Shown here: positions 37,403 to 47,518 of the stretch, one piece after another
Position numbering within the stretch: the stretch's first letter is position 1
Layout of the letters: every line of letters starts with the position of its first letter
Source of the DNA: Vibrio jasicida CAIM 1864 = LMG 25398
Lineage (GTDB): Bacteria; Pseudomonadota; Gammaproteobacteria; Enterobacterales; Vibrionaceae
Assembly (NCBI RefSeq): GCF_000400365.1
Contig: NZ_BAOG01000026.1
Location: forward strand, 31,625 to 95,624
Direction: 5' to 3'
Length of the DNA stretch: 64,000 nucleotides
Notes under the pieces: model-generated
The model's input: the letters and a program-made list of their open reading frames with translations, nothing else
Databases searched by the model: none
What the model was told of the DNA's origin: nothing
Program-made: the position numbers and the translations under genes

Positions 37403-38191
37403 CTATTGATTCTTCCAGTTGGGTTTACGTTTTTCTAAGAAGGCACGAACCCCCTCGGTTTGATCTTCGGTATCGAATAAGTTTAGAAACAGTTCTCGCT
37501 CTTTAATCAGACCATGTTTGAGTGGCGCTGAGCGCATGTTTTGGATAAGCGCTTTGCACGCGGTTACCGAAGGAGGCGATTGATTGGCAACCGATTCTGC
37601 AAGCTCAATGGCTTTATTAAGCGCTCCACCTTTTTCCACCACTTCTTCCGCTAAGCCAAGTTCTCGCGCTTGTGCTGCACCGACTTGTTCGCCGCACAAT
37701 ATGATGCGTTTCGCCCAACCTTCACCGACCAATGCGGTTAGGTTTTGCGTACCACCAGCACAAGGCAGTAAGCCCACTTTCGCCTCTGGTAGTGCCAGTA
37801 CGGCTTGCTCTTCCACTACACGAATATCACACGCCAATGCGACTTCTAATCCGCCTCCCATGGCATAGCCGTTGATGGCTGCGATGGAAACCCCTCGAAA
37901 TGCAGACAGCGTTTCAAAGGCTTCACCAAATATACGCGCCATCTCTAACGCAACCGCTTTATCGCCATCGGCAAACAACTTGAGGTCAGCTCCTGCAGAG
38001 AAAAACTTCTCTCCACTCCCTGAGAGCACTAGAGCATAAACGTCTTTGTTATCGTTTAGCGCCAGCACTAGCTCTTTCAACGCGGTTAAGCTTTGTGACG
38101 TCCAAGTATTGGCGGGCGGGTTGTTCATGGTCACCACCGCAACATGATTGCTGATGGTATGTTGAATCGCTTGTTGTTCTGTTAGTGACAT
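37403..38191 (-). CDS. Enoyl-CoA hydratase
   Basis: 262-residue crotonase-family hydratase, expected to hydrate methacrylyl-CoA or tiglyl-CoA. The oxyanion motif is EKFFSAGADLKLFADG; INGYAMGGGLEVALACDIRV and LALPEAKVGLLPCAGG carry the catalytic glutamates. AAAGGA precedes ATG 38191; the 23-codon upstream extension reaches the acyl-CoA dehydrogenase stop and is unlikely. The HIBYL-CoA hydrolase gene follows 8 bases on. Confidence 0.9.
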   Translation of the reverse strand: MSLTEQQAIQHTISNHVAVVTMNNPPANTWTSQSLTALKELVLALNDNKDVYALVLSGSGEKFFSAGADLKLFADGDKAVALEMARIFGEAFETLSAFRGVSIAAINGYAMGGGLEVALACDIRVVEEQAVLALPEAKVGLLPCAGGTQNLTALVGEGWAKRIILCGEQVGAAQARELGLAEEVVEKGGALNKAIELAESVANQSPPSVTACKALIQNMRSAPLKHGLIKERELFLNLFDTEDQTEGVRAFLEKRKPNWKNQ

Positions 38192-38260
38192 ATCTCTGAA
38201 TCCTTTCTTGATGAAAATGACCTGAGCGTTATGAATAAAAGCAAAGCTTGTCGGCTGCAC

Positions 38261-39415
38261 TTATAGCAGAGCCGACTCTTCTGCGAGCAATCGACGCGCG
38301 ATGATCAACCGCATGATCTCGTTAGTACCTTCCAAAATTTGGTGTACTCGAACATCACGGAAATAGCGCTCCATTGGGTATTCTTTGATGTAACCGTAGC
38401 CACCGTAAAGCTGCAGCGCTTGGTCACAAACTTGAAAGCCAACATCGGTTGCAAAGCGTTTTGCCATGGCACAATAAGTCGTGGCGTCTGGGTCACCTCG
38501 GTCTAACTTGCTAGCGGCGTACCGTACCAGTTGGCGGGCAGCGACAAGCTCGGTTGCCATGTCTGCCAGTTTGAATTGCAATGCTTGGAATTGAGCTAGT
38601 GATTTACCGAACTGTTTACGTTCTTGCATGTACTGCGCCGCTTGATTCAACGCTTGCTGAGCCGTACCGACAGAACAGGTCGCAATGTTGATGCGTCCGC
38701 CATCCAAACCTTTCATGGCAAACACAAAACCTTGTCCTTCTTCCCCGAGCAGATGTGATACTGGAATAGAAACATTGTCGAAAGTCACCGCCCGTGTCGG
38801 CTGACTGTTCCAGCCCATTTTCGGCTCTTTACGTCCGTAGCTAATACCGTCTGCATCGGCGGGGACAACAAACGCAGATACGCCTTTCGCACCAGCATCG
38901 CCGGTTCTCGCCATCACGACTAAAACGTCGGTATCGCCTGCGCCAGAAATAAAGGTTTTGCCGCCGTTGAGTATGTAGTTATCACCTTGCTTGGTCGCAG
39001 AAGTCGTTAGAGACGCCGCATCCGAGCCTGCGTTTGGTTCGGTTAAACAGTAAGATCCAAGGAATTCACCCGTAATGAGTTTTGGGCAAAACGCGTCTTT
39101 TACTTCTTCGGTCGCAAAGCTCGCGACCATCCAAGTAACCATGTTATGAATGGTCATAAATGCAGTAGTCGATGTGCATCCCATCGAGAGTTGCTCGAAG
39201 ATGATAGATGCATCTAAACGGCTTAAGCCCAAACCACCTTGTTCTTCTGGGGTGTAGAGGCTTAAGAAACCGAGTTCTCCTGCCTCTCGTAGGATGTCTC
39301 TCGGGAAGATTTGTTTCTCATCCCACTCTGCTGCCATTGGCGCTAAACGCTCTGCCGCAAACTGCTGAGCCGTGTCGGCAAACATACGTTGATCTTCGTT
39401 GAGTTCAAAATCCAT
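38261..39415 (-). CDS. Acyl-CoA dehydrogenase, isobutyryl/short-branched-chain type
   Basis: 384-residue FAD-dependent dehydrogenase. Family signatures are CLTEPNAGSDAASL and, near the C-terminus, QILEGTNEIMRLIIARRLL, with the catalytic glutamate in EGTNE. By operon context it acts on isobutyryl-CoA or 2-methylbutyryl-CoA. AAGGAG is six bases before the ATG. Lies between mmsA and the enoyl-CoA hydratase gene. Confidence 0.92.
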   Translation of the reverse strand: MDFELNEDQRMFADTAQQFAAERLAPMAAEWDEKQIFPRDILREAGELGFLSLYTPEEQGGLGLSRLDASIIFEQLSMGCTSTTAFMTIHNMVTWMVASFATEEVKDAFCPKLITGEFLGSYCLTEPNAGSDAASLTTSATKQGDNYILNGGKTFISGAGDTDVLVVMARTGDAGAKGVSAFVVPADADGISYGRKEPKMGWNSQPTRAVTFDNVSIPVSHLLGEEGQGFVFAMKGLDGGRINIATCSVGTAQQALNQAAQYMQERKQFGKSLAQFQALQFKLADMATELVAARQLVRYAASKLDRGDPDATTYCAMAKRFATDVGFQVCDQALQLYGGYGYIKEYPMERYFRDVRVHQILEGTNEIMRLIIARRLLAEESALL

Positions 39416-39432
39416 ATGAGCTCCTTACTTCG

Positions 39433-40926
39433 TTAACGCAAGTTAATGGTGAGATTTGGACCGGTTGGGATATCGTCATCAAACCAACGAGCTGTCACGG
39501 TTTTGGTTTCGGTGTAGAAGCGCACCGCTTGTTTGCCGTAGGCGTGCAAATCACCGTAAAAGCTGCCTCGCCAACCTGTAAACGAGAAGAATGGCAAAGG
39601 CACAGGAATCGGCACATTCACACCTACCTGCCCTACTTGAATCTCATGTTGATACTTTCTCGCTGCGGCACCATTCGCAGTGAAGATGGAAGTGCCGTTG
39701 CCGTATGGGTTGCGATTCACGAGCTCTATCGCTTCTTGTAACGTGTCGACCTCAATACACACCAAAACAGGTCCGAAGACTTCTTGGGTGTAAATCGACA
39801 TCTCGGTAGTGACGCCACTGAATAAGGTTGGACCGACCCAGTTACCCTCTGGGAAGCCTTCTACTTCACATTGGCTACCATCAAGTTCACACACCGCCCC
39901 TTGTTGTTTACCTTCTTCAATCAAACGGAGCACACGCTGTTTTGCTTGTGCGCTGATCAAAGGGCCATACGCGGCACTCTCGTCATCCCAAGCGCCAGGA
40001 TGCACTTTCGCCATTTCCTGTTTTAAATCAGCAATCCACTCTTTCGAACTGCCTACAAACACAGCCACGGAGATCGCCATGCAACGTTGCCCTGCTGCAC
40101 CAACTGAAGAACCAACTAAGTTATTCACCACTTGGTTTTTGTTCGCATCTGGCATGATCACCATGTGATTTTTCGCGCCAGCAAAGGCTTGAACGCGTTT
40201 GAAGTTCTGCGTGCCTGTGGTGTAGATATATTGCGCTACGGGCACTGAGCCTACGAAAGAAACGGCTTGGATATCGGGATGTTTCAGCAACAAGTCGACC
40301 TGCTCTTTTCGGCCATGTACGATTTGCAGCACACCTTTTGGTGCTCCCGCTTCTTCGAACAGCTCAGCCAAGCGAATGGACGTTAGCGGCACTTGCTCAG
40401 AAGGTTTAAGGACAAAGGTATTTCCGCTCGCAATCGCGATTGGGAACATCCACAAAGGGATCATGGCTGGGAAGTTAAACGGCGTAATACCGCAGCACAC
40501 TCCAAGCGGTTGAATCAGCGAATAGCTGTCGATATCGGTCGCAACGTTCTCGACGGTTTCTCCCATCATGTTGCTAGCGATATTGGCAGCTTGCTCGACG
40601 ACTTCGATCCCGCGCCATACATCGCCTTTTGCATCCGCAAAGATCTTACCTGTCTCGTGAGAAAGCAGCGTCGCCAGTTCATCGTGATGTTCTTTAAGTA
40701 GATGTTGGTAGCGCAGCATTAAGCGCGCACGCTCCGAAACCGCGACATCTTTCCAGCAGGTAAAGGTGGCTTTTGCACTTTCAATTGCCGCATGCATCTC
40801 TTCATCCGTTGCGCACGGCAAGCGCGCAATCATGTCGTTGGTGGCAGGGTTTGTCACTTCTACCCAATCCGTTGCTTGAGATTCACGAAACTCACCATCG
40901 ATGAATAAGGGAACCGTGCGAGTCAT
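39433..40926 (-). CDS. mmsA: Methylmalonate-semialdehyde dehydrogenase (CoA-acylating)
   Basis: 497-residue aldehyde-dehydrogenase-superfamily enzyme converting methylmalonate semialdehyde to propionyl-CoA. Catalytic cysteine lies in [14 protein letters not shown]. The [14 protein letters not shown] stretch lacks the usual ALDH general-base glutamate, which is typical of CoA-acylating MmsA. The C-terminal [20 protein letters not shown] is diagnostic. AAGGAC precedes the ATG. Confidence 0.95.
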   Translation of the reverse strand: MTRTVPLFIDGEFRESQATDWVEVTNPATNDMIARLPCATDEEMHAAIESAKATFTCWKDVAVSERARLMLRYQHLLKEHHDELATLLSHETGKIFADAKGDVWRGIEVVEQAANIASNMMGETVENVATDIDSYSLIQPLGVCCGITPFNFPAMIPLWMFPIAIASGNTFVLKPSEQVPLTSIRLAELFEEAGAPKGVLQIVHGRKEQVDLLLKHPDIQAVSFVGSVPVAQYIYTTGTQNFKRVQAFAGAKNHMVIMPDANKNQVVNNLVGSSVGAAGQRCMAISVAVFVGSSKEWIADLKQEMAKVHPGAWDDESAAYGPLISAQAKQRVLRLIEEGKQQGAVCELDGSQCEVEGFPEGNWVGPTLFSGVTTEMSIYTQEVFGPVLVCIEVDTLQEAIELVNRNPYGNGTSIFTANGAAARKYQHEIQVGQVGVNVPIPVPLPFFSFTGWRGSFYGDLHAYGKQAVRFYTETKTVTARWFDDDIPTGPNLTINLR

Positions 40927-40962
40927 AATCTAGTCCTTCTTTACGTTATTCGATAATTGGAA

Positions 40963-42174
40963 TTAAAGCGGTATCTCGATACCAATAGCAGTGGCTTCAC
41001 CACCACCGATACACAGTGATGCAATACCTCGCATCACTTTTTTATTGTTGTTGTCGCCATCTAAACCAAGCGATTGCAGTTGGCGTAGGCTATGAATGAG
41101 GGTTACTAAAATACGAGCTCCGCTTGCGCCAATTGGATGCCCAAGCGCACACGCACCGCCTTTGATGTTTACTTTGTCTTTATCGATACCCAATTGGCGT
41201 ACCGCGATTTGCGTGACAACAGCAAAGGCTTCGTTGATCTCCCAAAGATCGACCTCGTCTACTGACCAATCGAGTTGAGATAACAACTGCTCAATCGCAA
41301 AGACGGGCGCGAGGGTAAATTCAGCGGGCTTTCTGGCGTGGGTCGAGTGCCCTTTGATGATTGCTAATGGCGTTAAACCTTGATGCTGTGCCACCTGCGA
41401 GTCCATTAACACCAAGGCTGCAGCACCATCAGATATCGTACTTGAGTTCGCAGCCGTCACCGAGCCGTTCTTATCGAACGCAGGTTTGAGTTGGGGGATC
41501 TTGTCGAGCTTGATGGAGCGTGGATGCTCGTCATAATCCAATGTTGAATTGCTATGACGAGTCGTGATTTCTATCGGCGAGATCTCGTCGTCAAACAGAC
41601 GCTGCTCTTGCGCTTCCAATGCTCTTGTCGCGGATAGCATCGCCCATTCATCCATTTGCTCACGGGTAAACTCAGAACGGTCAGCCGTTTGCTGCGCATA
41701 GACTCCCATCAAATGCCCTTCATACGCATCTTGAAGACCGTCTAGAAACATATGGTCGTGAGTAGATTGGTGACCCATTCGCATGCCATTGCGTGCTTCT
41801 TTGAGCAGATACGGCGCATTGGTCATGCTTTCCATACCACCAGCAACCGCGCTTCGAATACTGCCCGCTTTGATAAGGTCGTGAGCCAACATCACGCTTT
41901 TCATGCTAGAGCCACACACTTTGTTGATGGTGGTACAGCCTGTCGTCAGTGGAAGATCTGCACCTAGTGCTGCTTGTCTGGCTGGTGCTTGTCCGCACCC
42001 CGCAGGTAATACGCAGCCCATATAGACTTCGTCGACTTCGCTAACCCCGCTCGCATCCATTGCCGCTTTGATAGCAAATGCCCCTAATTGAGGCGCTGAA
42101 TAACCTTGTAACTGACCTTGAAAGCGCCCGATTGGCGTTCGCTTTGCACTGACAATCCAGATGTCGTTTCCCAT
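40963..42174 (-). CDS. Acetyl-CoA C-acyltransferase (thiolase)
   Basis: 403-residue thiolase. The acyl-carrying cysteine is C87 (INKVCGSSMKSV) and the C-terminal motifs are NEAFAV, GGACALGHPIGASGARI and CIGGGEATAIG. At the head of the branched-chain operon it probably cleaves 2-methylacetoacetyl-CoA (isoleucine) or acetoacetyl-CoA (from leucine via HMG-CoA lyase). AAGGGA precedes the ATG. The promoter region is shared with divergent liuR and carries LiuR-like operators. Confidence 0.92.
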   Translation of the reverse strand: MGNDIWIVSAKRTPIGRFQGQLQGYSAPQLGAFAIKAAMDASGVSEVDEVYMGCVLPAGCGQAPARQAALGADLPLTTGCTTINKVCGSSMKSVMLAHDLIKAGSIRSAVAGGMESMTNAPYLLKEARNGMRMGHQSTHDHMFLDGLQDAYEGHLMGVYAQQTADRSEFTREQMDEWAMLSATRALEAQEQRLFDDEISPIEITTRHSNSTLDYDEHPRSIKLDKIPQLKPAFDKNGSVTAANSSTISDGAAALVLMDSQVAQHQGLTPLAIIKGHSTHARKPAEFTLAPVFAIEQLLSQLDWSVDEVDLWEINEAFAVVTQIAVRQLGIDKDKVNIKGGACALGHPIGASGARILVTLIHSLRQLQSLGLDGDNNNKKVMRGIASLCIGGGEATAIGIEIPL

Positions 42175-42306
42175 GATCTCGTCCCTTCTGACGATAATTC
42201 ACAGTTCACGAACTCATCCCTCACACCCGCTACCACGGAGCTTTCGCATAGAATGTGGTGTCACTCCAGCCTCTCATAAAACGATGAATTTTCGCACTGT
42301 GATTTC

Positions 42307-42351
42307 TTGACGTTTACGTAAGCATAGCACTAACATTTACGTTAACGTAAA
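42307..42351. promoter_or_regulatory. LiuR-type operators and divergent promoters
   Basis: TTTACGTTAACGTAAA (42336-42351) is a perfect 16-bp palindrome. A related copy TTGACGTTTACGTAAG (42307-42322) lies 29 bases away centre to centre. On the minus strand, TTTACG (42346-42351) and TATGCT (42321-42326) are separated by 19 bases, the long spacer typical of MerR-regulated promoters. On the plus strand TTGACG and TAACAT (18-base spacer) could drive liuR. Confidence 0.65.
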
Positions 42352-42464
42352 GAAACACATTAATAACAACACAAATTTACTCTCATGCTTTTAGCTAGTC
42401 CGTTTAGTTCAAGGCTTGAAGGGATTTTAAGAAGCCAAAACTATTCATTAGAGGGAAAAACCGA

Positions 42465-42848
42465 GTGGATAAATTCAAGATAAGTGACCTCGCCAAAGAG
42501 TTCGACATCACGACCCGAAGCATTCGTTTTTATGAGGATGTCGGGCTGATAGAGCCGGAACGAAAAGGCAATATTCGCGTATATCAACGCAGAGATAAGA
42601 TCCGTCTCAAGCTGATTTTACGTGGTAAGCGATTGGGCTTTTCGCTTGCAGAAATTCGGGAATTGTTCGAGCTATACGATACCCAACAAAGCGATGGTCA
42701 GCTCCTTAAAATGCTAACCATCATTGATGAAAAACAAGCGCACTTACAGCAGCAACTGGATGATATTAGCGTTGTAATGAACGAGCTAGAAACCGCCAAA
42801 GAGCGATGCAAACAAACGCTAAGCGACAATAAAGCTAACAGCCAATAA
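42465..42848 (+). CDS. liuR: MerR-family regulator of branched-chain catabolism
   Basis: 127-residue MerR regulator with N-terminal helix-turn-helix (KISDLAKEFDITTRSIRFYEDVGLI) and a C-terminal coiled coil (about residues 75-120). GTG start with GAGGG nine bases upstream. It heads the leucine (liu) cluster and is divergent from the valine-type operon, with a perfect palindrome between. This is the LiuR arrangement known from gammaproteobacteria, so regulation of both operons is likely. No metal-binding cysteine cluster is present. Confidence 0.88.
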   Translation: MDKFKISDLAKEFDITTRSIRFYEDVGLIEPERKGNIRVYQRRDKIRLKLILRGKRLGFSLAEIRELFELYDTQQSDGQLLKMLTIIDEKQAHLQQQLDDISVVMNELETAKERCKQTLSDNKANSQ

Positions 42849-42958
42849 CTAAAAACTGATAACGACTAAAACAAACAAGAACAACCATAATTTCCAAGCC
42901 CAAGCAGTGTAACTCGAACCTTATCCGTACTAATGAGTACTTTCAACAGGGAAATGTT

Positions 42959-44128
42959 ATGAAAAGCAGCTACACCCCACTCAACTTTGGGCTTGGTGAA
43001 ACCATCGATATGCTCCGAGACCACGTCAACGCGTTCGCCACCGAGCATATCGCCCCCATCGCCGCAGACATCGACCGCGATAACCAATTCCCCAATCATT
43101 TGTGGTCCAAGTTTGGTGAAATGGGTTTGCTCGGCGTAACCATCGACGAAGAGTTTGGCGGTGCAGGCATGGGCTATCTTGCTCATGTTGTTGCGATGGA
43201 AGAGATCAGCCGAGCTTCGGCGTCTGTCGCACTCAGTTACGGCGCACATTCCAATCTTTGTGTTAACCAAATCTTTCGCAATGGCTCCCCTGCTCAACGA
43301 GAAAAGTACCTACCTAAGCTCATTGATGGTTCTCACGTCGGCGCACTAGCCATGAGTGAGCCGAACTCAGGTTCTGACGTGGTTAGCATGCAGCTGCGAG
43401 CCGAAGATAAAGGCGACCACTATCTGATGAACGGCAACAAAATGTGGATCACTAATGGTCCTGATGCCGATACCTTAGTGGTTTACGCAAAAACCGATCC
43501 CAGTGGCGGGCCTCGCGGCATCACCGCCTTCATTATTGAGCGGGATTTTGAAGGCTTTAGCCATGCGCAAAAGCTCGACAAACTTGGTATGCGCGGCTCC
43601 AACACCTGTGAATTGGTGTTCCAAGATTGTGTCGTGCCAAAAGAGAATGTGTTAGGCGAGTTAAACCGTGGTGTCGAAGTGTTGATGAGCGGTTTGGATT
43701 ACGAACGCGTGGTATTAGCAGCCGGTCCACTTGGCATCATGCAAGCCTGTATGGACGAAGTGGTTCCGTATGTTCATGACCGCAAACAGTTCGGCAAATC
43801 CATCGGTGAATTCCAACTGGTACAAGGAAAGCTTGCTGACATGTATTCACGCATGAACGCCGCCAAAGCTTACGTTTATACCGTCGCTGCCGCATGTGAC
43901 AGAGGGGAATGCACGCGTAAAGATGCCGCTGGCGTGATCCTTTACAGCGCAGAGCTTGCCACACAAATGTCCCTCGATGCTATTCAGCTATTGGGCGGTA
44001 ATGGCTACATCAACGAATACGCGACTGGGCGTTTACTCCGTGACGCCAAATTGTATGAGATTGGTGCTGGCACTTCTGAAATTCGCCGCATGCTGATTGG
44101 ACGAGAGTTGTTCGAAGAGTCTCGCTAA
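42959..44128 (+). CDS. liuA: Isovaleryl-CoA dehydrogenase
   Basis: 389-residue FAD enzyme, first committed step of leucine degradation after isovaleryl-CoA. Motifs [16 protein letters not shown] and [18 protein letters not shown] are intact, and [16 protein letters not shown] places the catalytic glutamate in the isovaleryl-type position rather than at the C-terminus. AGGGA precedes the ATG. Followed after 21 bases by liuB. Confidence 0.95.
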   Translation: MKSSYTPLNFGLGETIDMLRDHVNAFATEHIAPIAADIDRDNQFPNHLWSKFGEMGLLGVTIDEEFGGAGMGYLAHVVAMEEISRASASVALSYGAHSNLCVNQIFRNGSPAQREKYLPKLIDGSHVGALAMSEPNSGSDVVSMQLRAEDKGDHYLMNGNKMWITNGPDADTLVVYAKTDPSGGPRGITAFIIERDFEGFSHAQKLDKLGMRGSNTCELVFQDCVVPKENVLGELNRGVEVLMSGLDYERVVLAAGPLGIMQACMDEVVPYVHDRKQFGKSIGEFQLVQGKLADMYSRMNAAKAYVYTVAAACDRGECTRKDAAGVILYSAELATQMSLDAIQLLGGNGYINEYATGRLLRDAKLYEIGAGTSEIRRMLIGRELFEESR

Positions 44129-44149
44129 CCCACCGACAAGGAAGTCACT

Positions 44150-45754
44150 ATGGCAATCATTAAAAGTAAAACCAAGCCAACCGACGAACTGTTTTTGTCG
44201 AATAAAGCGGTCATGACCGAGTTGGTGAGCAACCTTAAAGCCAATATCAAAACCATCAAACAAGGGGGCGGACAAAAAGCCATTGACCGCCAACGCCTAA
44301 AAGGAAAGCTGCCCGTTCGTGAGCGCGTCATGCTCCTTTTAGATGAAGGCAGCGAGTTTCTTGAAGTCGGACAATTCGCCGCGTGGAACGTCTATGAAGA
44401 ATCGATTCCATGCGCAGGTGTTGTCGCCGGCATCGGCACTATTGAAGGCATTCAATGCATGGTGATCGCCAATGATCCTTCCGTCAAAGGCGGCACCTAT
44501 TACCCGCTCACCGTGAAAAAGCATCTACGGGCGCAAGAGATCGCCCAACGTTGCCAATTACCCTGCGTCTATTTGGTGGACTCTGGTGGCGCGAACCTTC
44601 CTCATCAAGCGGAAGTCTTTCCTGATAAAGAGCACTTTGGGCGGATCTTCTTCAACCAAGCCAGAATGTCGGCGCAAGGTATCCCTCAAGTCGCGGTTGT
44701 AATGGGGCTGTGTACCGCAGGCGGCGCTTATGTACCTGCGATGGCGGACGTTTCCATCATGGTCAAAGAGCAAGGCACCATCTTCTTGGCAGGTCCACCG
44801 CTAGTAAAAGCCGCTACGGGAGAAATCGTCACCGATGAAGAATTAGGGGGTGCCGACGTGCATTGTCGCAAGTCTGGCGTTGCCGATTATTACGCAGAAA
44901 ACGACCAACATGCATTACAGCTTGCTCGCGAAGCTGTCTCCAATACCAATCAATCACTCCCCATTCAAAGCGACAAACCGGTTTTACCACCGCGTTACGA
45001 CGCCGAAGAGATGTATGGCATCGTCAATGCGAATCTGCGCTTGTCTTTTGATGTTAGAGAGATCATCGCTCGTGTGGTTGATGACTCAGACTTCGATGAA
45101 TTCAAAGCACTTTATGGCAAGACCTTAGTATGTGGCTTCGCACGAATTCACGGCCATCTGATTGGCATTGTGGCGAACAACGGCATCTTGTTTTCTGAGT
45201 CCTCACAGAAAGGCGCGCACTTTATTGAGTTGTGTGCCAAACGCAAAATTCCCCTACTGTTTTTGCAAAATATCACTGGGTTTATGGTGGGCAAAAAGCT
45301 TGAAGCAGAAGGCATTGCCAAGCACGGCGCGAAACTGGTGATGGCGGTTGCATGCGCGGATGTGCCTAAGTTCACCGTGATTATTGGCGGCTCTTACGGC
45401 GCAGGCAACTATGGCATGTGCGGTCGCGCTTATGACCCCACCATGATGTGGATGTGGCCAAACGCACGAATCTCGGTAATGGGCGGAGAACAAGCCGCAG
45501 GCGTGCTCACTCAAGTGCGTCGAGAAGTGAAAAAACGCCAAGGTGAAGAATGGCCAGAACCCGAAGAAAGTGCATTCCGAGAATCTATCGTAGACTTGTA
45601 TGAGTCTCAGGGGCATCCCTACTACGCCAGCGCACGTTTATGGGATGACGGCATCATCGACCCGAAAGAGACACGTCAAGTATTGGCTCGAGCCTTAAAA
45701 GCCGCGCTCAATGCGCCAATTCCTGACAGCAACTTTGGCATATTCAGAATGTAG
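44150..45754 (+). CDS. liuB: 3-methylcrotonyl-CoA carboxylase, carboxyltransferase subunit
   Basis: 534-residue biotin-dependent carboxyltransferase subunit that moves a carboxyl group from biotin to 3-methylcrotonyl-Co[16 protein letters not shown] and [18 protein letters not shown] are the oxyanion-forming loops of this family, and the N- and C-terminal crotonase-like halves are both complete. It requires a biotin carboxylase/carrier partner (LiuD), which is not encoded in this window. The liuC start follows 25 bases after the stop. Confidence 0.94.
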   Translation: MAIIKSKTKPTDELFLSNKAVMTELVSNLKANIKTIKQGGGQKAIDRQRLKGKLPVRERVMLLLDEGSEFLEVGQFAAWNVYEESIPCAGVVAGIGTIEGIQCMVIANDPSVKGGTYYPLTVKKHLRAQEIAQRCQLPCVYLVDSGGANLPHQAEVFPDKEHFGRIFFNQARMSAQGIPQVAVVMGLCTAGGAYVPAMADVSIMVKEQGTIFLAGPPLVKAATGEIVTDEELGGADVHCRKSGVADYYAENDQHALQLAREAVSNTNQSLPIQSDKPVLPPRYDAEEMYGIVNANLRLSFDVREIIARVVDDSDFDEFKALYGKTLVCGFARIHGHLIGIVANNGILFSESSQKGAHFIELCAKRKIPLLFLQNITGFMVGKKLEAEGIAKHGAKLVMAVACADVPKFTVIIGGSYGAGNYGMCGRAYDPTMMWMWPNARISVMGGEQAAGVLTQVRREVKKRQGEEWPEPEESAFRESIVDLYESQGHPYYASARLWDDGIIDPKETRQVLARALKAALNAPIPDSNFGIFRM

Positions 45755-45779
45755 AAATGTAGAGAAGAAAGGACGTCAC

Positions 45780-46625
45780 ATGCAGGATCATCAACCGAGT
45801 ATCATCCCCAATACCCAACGACAAGATGAAGTACTTTGGAACGTCGATGAATTCGGCGTTGCAACGCTTACGCTCAATCGCACAGAGAAGCACAATGCGT
45901 TTGATGCCTGCATGATTGACTTGCTGATCCACAGACTGGACTACCTTGCTCTGCGCACCGATGTTCGATGCTTAGTGCTTCGAGGAAACGGCAAACATTT
46001 CTCCTCTGGTGCTGATTTGAATTGGATGAAATCCATGGCAAGTAGCACCAGAAAGCAAAACCTAGAAGACGCGCAGAATCTTGCACGTCTGATGCATACA
46101 TTGGACGCTTTCCCTCAGCCTACTATTGCGGTTGTGCAAGGTTCCGCTTTTGGCGGCGCATTGGGCTTGATCTGTTGCTGTGATATCGCCATCGCAGCGG
46201 AGAATGCGAACTTCTGCTTGAGTGAAGTCAAACTGGGACTGGTTCCAGCAACCATCTCTCCTTATGTCATGCGAGCAATGGGCAACCGTCAAGCTCGTCG
46301 TTACATACTCAGTGCCGAAGTGATTAACGCCGCCAAAGCAGAAAAGTTTGGCATTGTGCATGAGGTTCATAAGCTGGATAAAATCGAAGCCGTGGTAGAA
46401 AGCTTGATTGATTCGTTGCTGATCAATAGCCCAGATGCGATGCGAAAAGCCAAAGCCTTGTGTCATCAATGCCACCAAAATCCGATTGATGGTCAGCTTA
46501 TCCAATACACGAGCCAACTTATCGCCGACATTCGCGTATCGCCGCAAGGACAAGATGGATTGCAAGCCTTTCTGGAGAAACGAGAGCCGGGTTGGATAAA
46601 CAAGCCAGCGAAGGGCAAGAAATGA
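45780..46625 (+). CDS. liuC: Methylglutaconyl-CoA hydratase (enoyl-CoA hydratase family)
   Basis: 281-residue crotonase-family hydratase making HMG-CoA from 3-methylglutaconyl-CoA. Motifs HFSSGADLNWMKSMA, VQGSAFGGALGLICCCDIAI and FCLSEVKLGLVPATISPYV are typical of AtuE/LiuC enzymes. AAAGGA precedes ATG 45780; the upstream extension overlaps liuB and is not used. The TGA overlaps the liuE ATG by four bases. In most liu operons liuD would stand between them. Confidence 0.9.
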   Translation: MQDHQPSIIPNTQRQDEVLWNVDEFGVATLTLNRTEKHNAFDACMIDLLIHRLDYLALRTDVRCLVLRGNGKHFSSGADLNWMKSMASSTRKQNLEDAQNLARLMHTLDAFPQPTIAVVQGSAFGGALGLICCCDIAIAAENANFCLSEVKLGLVPATISPYVMRAMGNRQARRYILSAEVINAAKAEKFGIVHEVHKLDKIEAVVESLIDSLLINSPDAMRKAKALCHQCHQNPIDGQLIQYTSQLIADIRVSPQGQDGLQAFLEKREPGWINKPAKGKK

Positions 46626-47518
46626 ATTTGCCAAATAAGGTAAATATTGTCGAAGTGGGTGCGAGAGACGGTCTGCAAAACGAATCACCGTTGTCCACGC
46701 AAGCGAAGATCCGCTTAATCAACCAGCTCTCAGATACAGGACTCACCCATATTGAGGCAGGATCTTTTGTGTCGCCTAAATGGGTACCTCAAATGGCGGA
46801 TTCATTCGATGTAATGAAGAAAATCACCCGCCGCCACAACGTCATCTATTCAGCATTAACGCCTAATGTGCAAGGCTTTGAAAAGGCGCTAGAAGCCGGC
46901 GCTAACCAAGTCGCCATCTTCACCTCCTCATCGGAGGGCTTTTGCCAACACAACATCAATTGCTCGATTGCAGATAGTCTTACCCGCTTTGAACCAGTAA
47001 TGGAATTGGCAGCAAAGCATAACATTCCCGTTCGGGGTTACTTATCTTGCGTGGCAGACTGCCCTTACGACGGGCCAACCAAACCCGAACAAGTCGCAAG
47101 AGTTGCCAACCTGCTAATGGAATTAGGCTGCTATGAGGTTTCACTTGGAGATACCATTGGTACAGGCACGCCGATACGCATCGCTAAAATGTTAGAAGCC
47201 GTACAAGTGAAAGTCCCAACCAATAAGCTTGCGGTGCATTTTCACGACACATGGGGACAAGCGTTGGCGAATATCTACCAAGCCTTAACGATGGGCATCA
47301 ATACCATCGATAGCAGTGTGGCTGGGCTTGGGGGCTGCCCTTATGCTCATGGCGCGTCAGGTAATGTTGCTACCGAAGATGTGCTCTACCTTTGCCAAGG
47401 CTTAGGAATCGAGACCGGAGTAGATTTAGAGTTGCTCGCCAAAGCCGGATGGATGATCAGTGAAGAATTAAACCGCCAGCCGACCTCAAAAGTCTCGCTG
47501 GCGTTAAAGCAGCGTTAG
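46622..47518 (+). CDS. liuE: Hydroxymethylglutaryl-CoA lyase
   Basis: 298-residue TIM-barrel lyase splitting HMG-CoA to acetoacetate and acetyl-CoA, last step of the leucine pathway. VEVGARDGLQNE, HFHDTWGQALAN and GGCPYAHGASGNVATEDV (active-site cysteine and metal ligands) are intact. ATG 46622 overlaps the liuC stop as ATGA and has GAAGGG upstream. Its stop overlaps the stop of the convergent DUF2301 gene by four bases, so no terminator separates them. Confidence 0.95.
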   Translation: MNLPNKVNIVEVGARDGLQNESPLSTQAKIRLINQLSDTGLTHIEAGSFVSPKWVPQMADSFDVMKKITRRHNVIYSALTPNVQGFEKALEAGANQVAIFTSSSEGFCQHNINCSIADSLTRFEPVMELAAKHNIPVRGYLSCVADCPYDGPTKPEQVARVANLLMELGCYEVSLGDTIGTGTPIRIAKMLEAVQVKVPTNKLAVHFHDTWGQALANIYQALTMGINTIDSSVAGLGGCPYAHGASGNVATEDVLYLCQGLGIETGVDLELLAKAGWMISEELNRQPTSKVSLALKQR

